Position numbers and translations under genes: made by a program. DNA of 37,491 bases from Reclinomonas americana ATCC 50394 (Eukaryota; Jakobida; Jakobea; Jakobida): the NCBI GenBank assembly GCA_048213135.1, contig PS015066.1, positions 25,160 through 62,650 on the forward strand, in the 5' to 3' direction. Shown piece after piece: positions 1-8,505 of the stretch. The notes beneath the pieces were generated by a model. That model was not told where the DNA came from. It saw nothing but the letters and a program-made list of their open reading frames with translations, and ran no database searches. Each line of letters opens with the position of its first letter. Position 1 is the stretch's first letter.

Positions 1-26
1 CACACACACTCACAAGACACACTCTT

Positions 27-527
27 CTATGAAAAATATGCAACATGAGACACACACACACACTCACCCGTCGCACTCTCCCACATCCTCTGCACATCCC
101 TCGCGCGCGCCCTCTCAAACGCATCCGCCAAGTGCCGCACTCTCGCCACCAACGACGCCGCCTCATGCGCTCTCCCCGCGCCCAACGCCACCACAGACTC
201 ACTCGCACTCACAAACAACACGCTCCCTTCTCCAGCTCCAGAGCCTCCCAATTGCAAAGGCCGCGCCACTCGCATTCTACTCCCACTTGCCCTCGCTTTT
301 CGTGTGCTTTTCGTGTGCTTCAACAGGCGTCGCGTCATCTTTTGCCACACTTGTTGGCAGCGACGCGAGTGTGCTTGCATCACGTGTAAGGTGTCGCGCT
401 CTTCTCCGCTCAACTGGGCCTCTTGCACAGAGGTGGCGAGAGGCACCGCAGGCGACTTGTGAGTGCTGGCACTGCTTGAGCGCGCACCCATGTGCAAAGT
501 AAAGACAATATCTCGCAAGTGAGTCAC
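27..527 (-). CDS. Hypothetical protein, possible gene, unrecognised
   Basis: An open frame of 166 codons starts at ATG 527 and ends with a stop at 27. I do not recognise it. The composition (Arg, Ala, Ser, Glu) suggests helices, for example around EEAQLSGEERDTL-like and HLADAFERARARDVQRMW segments. It would be transcribed divergently from the small gene at 689, with the 10-bp minisatellite between them. The last codons run into a (CA)n tract, so the true 3' end may lie in another exon beyond the left edge. It could also be a chance frame in GC-rich DNA; no conserved domain supports it. Confidence 0.35.
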   Translation of the reverse strand: MTHLRDIVFTLHMGARSSSASTHKSPAVPLATSVQEAQLSGEERDTLHVMQAHSRRCQQVWQKMTRRLLKHTKSTRKARASGSRMRVARPLQLGGSGAGEGSVLFVSASESVVALGAGRAHEAASLVARVRHLADAFERARARDVQRMWESATGECVCVSHVAYFS

Positions 528-570
528 CTAAGGTGTGTCGCCTATACACGCCTAAGTCATCGCCTAAGTG

Positions 571-681
571 TGTATAAGTGTGCGGGAGTGTGTATAAGTG
601 TGTAGAAGTGTGTGCAAGTGTGTGGAAGTGTGTGAAAGTGTGCGGAAGTGTGTGAAAGTGTGCGTAGAGTGTGTGCAAGTG
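571..681. repeat. 10-bp minisatellite, about 11 copies
   Basis: Eleven tandem units of the type tgtgNaaGTG (for example tgtataagtg, tgtgcaagtg, tgtggaagtg) follow each other at a strict 10-bp spacing, with a single 11-bp unit near 661-671. The repeat lies between the doubtful minus-strand ORF start at 527 and the plus-strand start at 689, reaching to within 8 bp of the latter. It therefore occupies the presumed shared promoter or 5' UTR. Confidence 0.85.
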
Positions 682-688
682 TGTGTCC

Positions 689-1214
689 ATGAGTGTGCAA
701 GAGCTGTGTGCGTCGTTCTCGTTTGCGCATGAGGAGCTGAATGCGCGACTGGAGGAGGTGCGCAAGAGTGTTTCTGCACTTGTGGAGGCGCGATTGAGAG
801 CTCGTAATGCACATGAAGAGTGGTTGCAAGCACGAGGTCTCTCTCTCTTAACTCTTGACTTGCAATCTGTGTGGTCACTGATGAGCGCGTGGCACAGTGT
901 GTGCTCGGCAAGTGTTTGAGGAGCGAGTAGCAGTGGTGCAACGCACTGCGCGGAGTGTGTCGTCTTTGTCGTCTTCTGCCTCTGTGGAGGAGGGAGTGCG
1001 CGAGTTTGTCTGTGCATGTGTGGCGATGCGAGTGGCGGTGCTGGCGGCGGAGAAGCAGGCGGATGCGTTGCGTGACACGCCGGATGCGGGTGTGGCGGCG
1101 GCAGTGGCCGAGTTCAATCGATTGGTGGAGGAGCTGGCGGGCGAGGCGGAGCGAGTGGGAGAGCGAGTGGTGCGTCTACAACTGATACATGCAAAGCTGT
1201 GGTGCTTACTGTAG
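689..1214 (+). CDS. Small helical/coiled-coil protein, two exons, unrecognised
   Basis: Exons 689-836 and 898-1214 join in frame (Arg-49 then a split Val codon) across a 61-nt GT-AG intron, giving about 154 residues ending at TAG 1212-1214. The predicted protein is almost entirely helical with heptad-like Leu/Val/Ala spacing (ELNARLEEVRKSVSALVEA, then EFNRLVEELAGEAERVGER). No catalytic motif or signal peptide is visible and I do not recognise the family; small coiled-coil subunits of larger complexes look like this. The stop lies only 23 bp upstream of the acyl-CoA synthetase ATG. An alternative is that the last 45 nt is an intron (GTGCGT...TGTAG) and that the exons belong to the downstream gene. 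Confidence 0.5.
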
Positions 1215-1237
1215 TGTAGCCGTGGTTTATTCCGTAC

Positions 1238-4200
1238 ATGGCGGCGACGGGTGACACGGGCAAGGTCGACCTTGGTGGACGATTGCTGGACGCCAATGGG
1301 TTTTCGATATTCGAGACCAAGGCGCGTTGTGCATGACTGGTTAAGTTTTGCTGGCGTTCTTTGTTGCTCATGTGTAGGTGTGCAGTGTGCGATCAGTGGA
1401 TGGGTGATTCAGGATGGAGCGATGGGCGAGGGCACTGCGCGGTATCGGTGTTTGGATGTGGTGCGCTCGGATCGCTCGGTGGAGTGTCACGAAGCGGTGT
1501 CGGTGGTGCTGGAGGCGCTGCAGCGAATGGAGGAGTCGGGTGCGCTGCCGGCCGGCGCCGCCATGTCGTTGCTGTTGCAAGAAGTGGAGGGTGTCGGAGA
1601 GGAGAGCGGCGGGCATCCACTGGCCACGCTGTCGGCCACGCGCCATGCTGTGTTTGCGCTGGAGACCAACCACCCGGTGTTTCTGTACAATGGCGTCATT
1701 GGTGCGTCCGTCCGCACTGTGAGAGAAGGTGTAACGTGCCTGCCTGACGCTGCGGTCTTTGCAGATGCGAAATCCCCGGCCGAGGCACTGAATCGTGCAT
1801 TCGCCGCCTATCCGAACCGCCCGGCTGTCGGCATGCCCGCTCATCGAATCGATGAAACCAACATGCCATTCGGGCGGCAGTGCGACATGGCAGTGGAGGC
1901 GTGAGTAGCCGTGTGCCGATATGTGTAACTCTCTCTCTCTCTCTCTCGCTCTCGCTCGCTCGCTCGCTCTTCCCCATCGTCTCCCCCATCGTCTCTCCCC
2001 TCCCCCTTCTCCTTCCCCCTTCCCCCTTAACCCTTCTTCTCCGCCTTCCCCCCTTCCTTCTCACCCCCTTTGCTCACCGCAGATACCGCTTCATGTCCTA
2101 CCGCCGCATCGGCGAGCTGACGCGCATCTTGGCCAGCGCACTGGATCGCCTGCTGCCGCCGGGCGTCTTTGTCGGTCTCGCCGGCGACAACCGCCTCGAA
2201 TGGATCGTCACCGACTTTGCGTGCTCCGTTGCCTCACGCCATGCCATTGGCCTGCACAAGGTACATGCTTCTTGCCTCTCTCTCCTCCTCACGACACTTT
2301 TTCGCTCATCCACAACATGGCAGACATTTTCGGCCAACGATTTGGACTTTGTTGTGCACAATGCCGAGTTGCATGCGATTGTCAGCGACCTCGAGTTCCT
2401 TCGTGTCGTTGCCACGGCCGCTCCACGCATCGCCGACACGGTGCGTGTCGTGATTCTCATGGACGACGCGGCGCCGGCGGCATTGCTGGCGCCCTTGGCA
2501 CACCAGTTGAGCGAGGCCGGCATTCGATTGGTGCTGCTAAGCGAGCTGGTGGCCGGCGTGGTGGAAGCCGCGTTGCCGGTGCTCGACGAGGAGCCGCGTT
2601 CCATCTTTGCCGTGCTGTACACGAGTGGTTCGACAGGTCAGCCAAAGGGCGTCACCGTGACCTCGGAGGTTTCGTACTCGTCAAGAAAAAATGGCACACA
2701 AGTGTGCGTCGGTGCTGAGCAGCGCGTCGCGCAGATGTTCCTGAAGGACATTTCCAGCTCCGGCTTCATGGACGTGTATCCGGTGGCCGGCTGCTCGTAC
2801 ATTCCATTGTCGCACTCCACCGACCGCATGCGCGTGTGGGAAACAATGATTCAGGGCGGGCGCATCGGCTTCTGCAACTACCATTACACCAACTGGGTTG
2901 ACCACGAGACCGTGAAGAAGGACCAGCTTGTGCATGTGAGTGAGGCGGGGAAGGGAGCATGAGTGACGAGATGTCAGAGAGAGATCTCACGCTCGTTGGT
3001 ACGCCAGGATCACGACACGGGCACCAACAACGTGGAGACACTGCTGGAGGATCTGCGGCTGGTGCGGCCCACCATTTTCATTGGTCCACCGCGCATCTGG
3101 AATGGGATTTATGAGGTGCGACTCTGTGTATGCACTTATCTGCAGGACGACTTGTGCTCACGATCCTGTGCACAGATCTGGGGACGTAGCGTAAGGAGGC
3201 ATGTCGCCAATGGCGCAGCAGTCGAGGAGGCAGAGCATCTGGCCAGCGAGGAATGTCGGCAGATTCTCGGCAATCGCGTGGTGCACTGTGCCACTGGTGA
3301 GTTCACCTCTGTTTCCATCCGTTGGTGTGCGTGAAGTCTCACTTGTGTGGTAGGCGGTGCGCCGACGAGCGAGAAAGTCAAGGTGTGGGTGCGCAAGCTG
3401 CTGCCAGACGTGGCATTCATCGACTCGTATGGCGCCACCGAGTGCGGTGGCATTGCACGCGACGGCGTCGTCATGCCGAGTGTGGAGATGAAGCTCGTGG
3501 ATCATCCCGACATTGTGAGTCGCTGTACACGACTGGATGTGTGAGAGGCAGCTCGTCTCATCTACCTGTGCTCTCAGGGGTTCACCAACGCCGACAAGCC
3601 GTTCCCTCGCGGTGAAATCGCCGTTCGCTCTTTCTTTGTGTCACCTGGTTATCTCAAGTTGCATAATGTCTGCCCGCGTTGTGTGGCCACTTCGTGCTCA
3701 CCACTCGTGCACTGCAGAGATCCAGTGAAGACGGCAGAGGCGTTTCACGATGGGTGGTTCCACACAGGTCAACCTTTTATACAGTGTCTCCTCTGGTGAT
3801 CGATCCTTCTCACGTTCTCCGCAGGCGATCTGGGCATGGTGGACGGCGATGGAAAGCTGCACATTCTCGAGCGCGCCAATGTTTCGTGTGCTGTCAACGA
3901 TGACCACCTGTTAGCTTCTCGCAGTTCTGGTCTTCTTCTCGATTCCTGATGCACCTCTTTACATTCTGTTGTGCGATTCTCTATTAATATTCTGGTCTTC
4001 ATCTCGCTTCTTGGGTCACCTCTCTTTTTCTGGATCCTTTGCATTCTTCCCTGTCAGTTTGTCCTCCCAGCTGCACGCTATTCTCGATTCTGGTCTGCTT
4101 CTCGCTTCCAAACTCACTTTCTGAGCCTGATCTTTCTTCCCTGTCAGTTTGTCCTCCATTTCTTTCTGCAGCTGCAGGCTATTCTAGATTGCTGCTCGCT

Positions 4201-5058
4201 TCCTCGCTCACTCTGTTGACCCTGCTTCTCTTCCCCTGCCAAATTGTCCTCCCTTGCCTCCTGCAGCCGCAAGCCATTCTCGCTCACTGATACACTCCAA
4301 TGCTTTCCTTCTGCCACAACCTTTGGCCCGTGACCCTTGATTCTTTCGATTCTCGTCTTCTTCCGACTTCCTGCTGCAACCCTCTCTTTCTCTTGATCCC
4401 GTTCCCTCTTCCCCTGTCCTCTTGTTCCCCCCTACTGTGCTAACTCCGCCAAACGCGCGCAGGCCGTTCAAAGTCTCTCCACCGGCCAAGTGTACTGTCC
4501 GACGCATCTGGAGAGCCTCTTTGAAGAGAGCACCCTGGTGCGTGGCACACACCTTGCGTAATTATTGCGTGATGCACTGACTCTCTCTGCAGGTTCACGG
4601 CGTCTACGTGCATGGCGAGCCGCAACGAGACCACCTCGTTGCCGTGGTGGTGCCGTCGGAATCCGCTCGCGACTCGGTCACGCCTGCAGCGGTATGCTTG
4701 TCTCGCCCTTTCCCTCCTTCCCTGCCATTGCTCACCGCACCCAGGTCCTCGACGATTTCAACCGCCTGGCTGCGCTGCGTGGTGCGTCGCATTCCCACTC
4801 CCACCTCTTTTCCCCGTCGCCTTCTCACACCTGTCTCGCAGGCCTGGAGCCACACCAAGTGCCACAGGCGGTGCACCTCACGCTGGACGAGTGGCGCGCC
4901 GACGGCGACGCGCTGCTCAATCTGCATTTCAAGAAAATGTTGCGTGCACGCACCTCCCTCACGTTCCATCACGGTGCCCTCACACCCAAGAACACAGTCG
5001 CCGCAACTTTGCTCGCCACTACCGCGATCAGCTGCAGGCACTGTACGAGAGCAGCTGA
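1238..5058 (+). CDS. Long-chain acyl-CoA synthetase (AMP-forming), multi-exon
   Basis: Activates fatty acids to acyl-CoA through an acyl-adenylate. Exons: 1238-1325, 1378-1701, 1765-1900, 2083-2260, 2324-2935, 3008-3115, 3176-3296, 3354-3514, 3578-3767, 3825-3880, 4463-4537, 4593-4691, 4745-4781, 4842-4938, 4998-5058; about 780 residues. Motifs in order: AMP-binding P-loop YTSGSTGQPKGV (~2620-2655), PTIFIGPPRIWNGIYE, GGAPTSEKV, SYGATECGG (~3428), DGWFHTGDLG across the 3767/3825 junction, SLSTG...LESLFEES, HG(D/E)xQxxLVAVVVP. The order matches ACSL-type enzymes. About 135 N-terminal residues precede the usual family start and match nothing I know. Exon 3578-3767 carries about 17 extra in-frame residues (near 3668-3717) inside GYLK...RDPVKTAEAF; no frame-preserving GT-AG intron removes them. 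The last intron starts with GTTGCGT and restores KKIRRNFARHY. No transmembrane segment was noticed. Confidence 0.88.
3881..4462 (+). repeat. Large pyrimidine-rich intron with ~90-bp degenerate repeats
   Basis: This 582-nt intron of the acyl-CoA synthetase gene is far longer than its ~60-nt neighbours. It contains repeated blocks of about 90-95 bp. Each block has CTGTCAGTTTGTCCTCC or a variant (starting at about 4051, 4141 and 4236), followed by CTGCAG, GCTATTCT and a gattcTGGTCTNCTTCTCGcttcc-like segment. Two weaker copies flank the set. The flanking exons join as ERAN then AVQSLSTG, matching the family. Confidence 0.7.
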
Positions 5059-5121
5059 CAGCATAATTCCTTTCATACAAGATTGTTTTTTTCTCTGTGG
5101 CTCCTGGTCACGAGAGCATCA

Positions 5122-6527
5122 TCAGATCAGCGACTCGAGGAACTCCTCAAACAGCCGATGGCAGTCGTCGAGGTTTCCCGGGTGCAGATTGATGTCTTGC
5201 GCCTTCAAGTGCATCATTTCTCGTGCTGCGCAAGCAAGAGTCTGAGTCACACAAAGAGAGATATTGGTAACGGATGCTGTGGAACGCAACGCAGTTTGAC
5301 GGGTCCATGCAGCGCTCCCGAGTGTGGTCGATTCGAGAGAATGAGGCACTGATCGCTCTTCAGGCCGCTGTTGACGACCACCGTGTCGTACCTGAGAATC
5401 CCGTCAAAAATGAGCAACCGCGAAGACGGAGACTATATGCATAGAAGAGACTCAGTCGCACCAGCTCTTGATCTCCGCCTCGTGTGCTCGCACTTCCGGA
5501 TTGAACACCAGCAACGCGCCATTCATGTCGGCCAGCACTGCCGGCAGGGTGCTCTCAAACCTACGCATTCACTCGCTTTTTAGAGAATAGCAGCGACAGC
5601 AGTGCCACTGGCAGACTCGTGCGTAACTTGCGATCGCCAGAGGCATCCCACAACTCCACGTGCACCTGTCGGCCCTGAATGAATCGCTCGACCTCGAAGA
5701 TCCTGCGATCGCCACAGAGAGAGAAAAGTCAATACGAGGGAGGGAGAGAGAGAGAGGGGGGGGGGGGGAGGAAGGAGGAAATCGAATGAAGCGAGACTGA
5801 GAGAACTGCACTGAATGATCACGAGTGAACGAGGACTGAAGAAAGACAGTTGTGATCACGAGCGCGTGGGATACCGCGAGTGCGTTCACGAGTAAAAGAG
5901 TGTTCGAGCGAGTACGTGAGACTTGTGAGGGGACTGAGATGGAGTTGTCTCTTGGGAGTTGTCCATCGTGATCGCATCACAGTCTCTCTCTCCTTCCCTC
6001 ACTCATCACCACCCACTCCAGCACTCTTTCTTGTCCTCACCCACTCACGATCATTCACCCAAGCACCACTCATCACGATCACTGTCTCCATCTCTTTCTC
6101 TCCATGATCTCACTTTCCCCTCCTCACTATCGCGTAATCACACACTCAAACCGTCTCCCCCGTCTCCCCCAGTTGTCCTCACTCGTGATCGCTCTCCCTC
6201 ACCGTCACAAACACTCACACAGCCACGATCACACACACACACACGATCAATTACACTCCCCTCCTCAGACGCGCATGATCACTCACTCTACCAGTCTTCA
6301 GTTGTCCACACTCTTGATCGTGCTGCCTCACCATCATATACACGCACAAGCACAGCCACGATCACACACTCACCCAGCCTTCCTTGTCCACTCATGATCA
6401 CGCTCTCTGCCTCCTTCCAACTCATCCTGATCACTCTCACTCATGATCACTCACTCTCCCCTCCTCACTCACGCGTGATCGCGCACTCAAACAGTCTCCG
6501 TCACTCGTGATCACTCTTCCCTCACCA

Positions 6528-6577
<50 letters not shown>

Positions 6578-6870
6578 ACATCTTCTCTCTCTCTCTCGCT
6601 CCCTTCCCACCCCTCCTCCCTTCCCCTTCTCCTTTCATTCCACCCTCCCTTCGCACCTCACACCCGCAGTGGGAATATACGGGCAATCCGCTGGATCCTT
6701 GATCGTCTCCGCCAGCACGTTCGTAATCAACGACTTGCCCGAGCCTACCAAAACGCGCGAAAACATAACCGTCAACTCAACAAAATAACACTCCCGCACA
6801 CACAGACACAGACACAGACAAGCACACCTTGTGGCCCAGCAATCACCACCTTCAATGTCGTCGACGCCAT
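5122..6870 (-). CDS. IFT22: IFT22/RABL5-like small GTPase of intraflagellar transport complex B
   Basis: IFT22 is a Rab-like GTPase subunit of IFT-B in the cilium. Six exons on the complement: 6870-6828, 6744-6657, 5702-5628, 5560-5462, 5391-5291, 5225-5122; they sum to 510 nt (169 aa plus stop), close to the ~185 aa of animal IFT22. MASTTLKVVIAGPQ joins GSGKSLITNVLAET to give a Walker A GPQGSGKS. Switch-I/II-like IPTAGVRIFE and VELWDASGDRKFES follow, then GALLVFNPEV, a WYDTVV segment and SDQCLIL, as in IFT22. As in RABL5, the classical NKxD guanine-specificity motif is not obvious. The stop is 63 bp from the convergent acyl-CoA synthetase stop; the start is 82 bp from the divergent DDRGK1 start. 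Intron 2 is 954 nt of repeats. The last intron has a GTTGCGT donor. Confidence 0.9.
5703..6656 (-). repeat. IFT22 intron 2 filled with GATC-rich minisatellite, (CA)n and G-run
   Basis: The intron carries a G-rich run at about 5757-5768. About 5810-6510 is a degenerate array in which (T/C)GATC(A/G)C cores recur every 20-60 bp, separated by cactca, ctctccctcac and ccagttgtcc spacers. Larger composite units beginning CCCCTCCTCA recur near 6116, 6257 and 6457. A pure (CA)n tract lies at 6529-6570, next to the donor end of the intron in gene orientation. Open frames on either strand here are artefacts of the repeats. Confidence 0.75.
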
Positions 6871-6952
6871 TCACACACACAAACAAAGAGAAACGTTGTT
6901 GTTGCGAGTATGATGAGTCACTGTCAGTGATTAATTGTCTCTCTTTCTCACA
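6871..6952. promoter_or_regulatory. 82-bp divergent promoter between IFT22 and DDRGK1
   Basis: The two start codons face away from each other across only 82 bp. At 6918-6930 there is a perfect 13-bp palindrome TCACTGTCAGTGA. A bZIP/AP-1-like TGAGTCA (6914-6920) overlaps its left arm. No TATA box is evident. A regulatory role is inferred from position only. Confidence 0.4.
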
Positions 6953-7973
6953 ATGGCCTCGCCCGCACTCATCGCCGCTCTCCTCGCCGTCATCACCATT
7001 GGCGTGGTACTCGTGTGGCTCATTGCCAAGTGGCATCGCGAGGCCAGAGAACGCGATGCAAAGGCCGCGCTGGAGGCACTGGCTGCAGCAGCAGCTGACA
7101 CGGGTGTTGCGCCTGCGCNNNNNNNNNNNNNNNNNNNNNNNNNNNNNNNNNNNNNNNNNNNNNNNNNNNNNNNNNNNNNNNNNNNNNNNNNNNNNNNNNN
7201 NNNNNNNNNNNNNNNNNNNNNNNNNNNNNNNNNNNNNNNNNNNNNNNNNNNNNNNNNNNNNNNNNNNNNNNNNNNNNNNNNNNNNNNNNNNNNNNNNNNN
7301 NNNNNNNNNNNNNNNNNNNNNNNNNNNNNNNNNNNNNNNNNNNNNNNNNNNNNNNNNNNNNNNNNNNNNNNNNNNNNNNNNNNNNNNNNNNNNNNNNNNN
7401 NNNNNNNNNNNNNNNNNNNNNNNNNNNNNNNNNNNNNNNNNNNNNNNNNNNNNNNNNNNNNNNNNNNNNNNNNNNNNNNNNNNNNNNNNNNNNNNNNNNN
7501 NNNNNNNNNNNNNNNNNNNNNNNNNNNNNNNNNNNNNNNNNNNNNNNNNNNNNNNNNNNNNNNNNNNNNNNNNNNNNNNNNNNNNNNNNNNNNNNNNNNN
7601 NNNNNNNNNNNNNNNNNNNNNNNNNNNNNNNNNNNNNNNNNNNNNNNNNNNNNNNNNNNNNNNNNNNNNNNNNNNNNNNNNNNNNNNNNNNNNNNNNNNN
7701 NNNNNNNNNNNNNNNNNNNNNNNNNNNNNNNNNNNNNNNNNNNNNNNNNNNNNNNNNNNNNNNNNNNNNNNNNNNNNNNNNNNNNNNNNNNNNNNNNNNN
7801 NNNNNNNNNNNNNNNNNNNNNNNNNNNNNNNNNNNNNNNNNNNNNNNNNNNNNNNNNNNNNNNNNNNNNNNNNNNNNNNNNNNNNNNNNNNNNNNNNNNN
7901 NNNNNNNNNNNNNNNNNNNNNNNNNNNNNNNNNNNNNNNNNNNNNNNNNNNNNNNNNNNNNNNNNNNNNNNNN

Positions 7974-8068
<95 letters not shown>

Positions 8069-8395
8069 AAGCGCAGGGAGAATAACCTTATTCACCCTCC
8101 CTCACTTCCTCCCTCACCCCTTCCCCTCCCTCCCTCCCCTCCCTCCCTCCCCTCTCCCACCCTCCCTCCCCTCTCCCTCCCTCCTTCCCTCTCACTCTCG
8201 CAGACCGTGGTCAGCCGCCTGACCGCACTCGACGAGTCGGGCAAGTTGACGGGCATCATTGACGACCGAGGCAAGTTCATCTGCATCACCAACGACGAGC
8301 TGAAGGCTGTGGCCGACTACATCACCGTCAAGGGACGTGTGTCCATCTCCGAGCTCACAAAGAAGGCCAACCAGCTGATTCGGTTCGATGCGTGA
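6953..8395 (+). CDS. DDRGK1: DDRGK1/UFBP1-like ER protein of the ufmylation pathway (middle missing)
   Basis: DDRGK1 (UFBP1) is an ER-anchored adaptor of the UFM1 E3 complex. The first exon starts at ATG 6953 and encodes an N-terminal membrane segment (ALIAALLAVITIGVVLVW) followed by a charged helix (KWHREARERDAKAALEALA), the usual architecture. An assembly gap (7119-7973) and a (CA)n tract remove the middle. The last exon begins at 8204 after a TCCC-rich polypyrimidine tract and CAG. It encodes RLTALDESGKLTGIIDDRGKF with the name-giving DDRGK motif, and then the winged-helix/PCI-like end (ADYITVKGRVSISELTKKANQLI), stopping at 8393-8395. The stop is 110 bp from the convergent IRE1 stop. Confidence 0.9.
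7119..7973. other. Assembly gap (855 N) inside DDRGK1
   Basis: A run of N hides the central exons of DDRGK1. The right edge is a pure (CA)n tract, which is the likely cause of the assembly break. Confidence 0.99.
7974..8066. repeat. (AC)n microsatellite, about 93 bp
   Basis: Uninterrupted AC dinucleotides at the edge of the gap, lying in a DDRGK1 intron. A TCCC-rich tract (about 8097-8195) follows, acting as an extended polypyrimidine tract before the acceptor at 8203. Confidence 0.97.
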
Positions 8396-8505
8396 TGCAT
8401 GAGTGCATGAGTGAAAGCCATTGTTTGGGTGGCGACGAAACAACACAAGTGACGGCTTGCATTTTTTTCGTTCCCTATTAAAAAAAGAATTGTACAAGGT
8501 GTGTG

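Noticed and set aside
571-681. CRISPR-like array
   Set aside because: Units are 10 bp, contiguous and without unique spacers; the genome is eukaryotic.
4930-5058. Apparent frameshift at the acyl-CoA synthetase C-terminus
   Set aside because: A GT-AG intron 4939-4997 with the recurrent GTTGCGT donor joins KKI to RRNFARHYRDQLQALY in frame, so no frameshift is needed.
6653-6790. ABC-type or other P-loop protein
   Set aside because: The Walker A segment is completed by downstream exons that match IFT22/RABL5 in order.
6635-8095. Long open frames spanning the N gap and (CA)n/(GT)n tracts
   Set aside because: They are open only because N and dinucleotide repeats contain no stops; only the DDRGK1 and IFT22 exons within are real.
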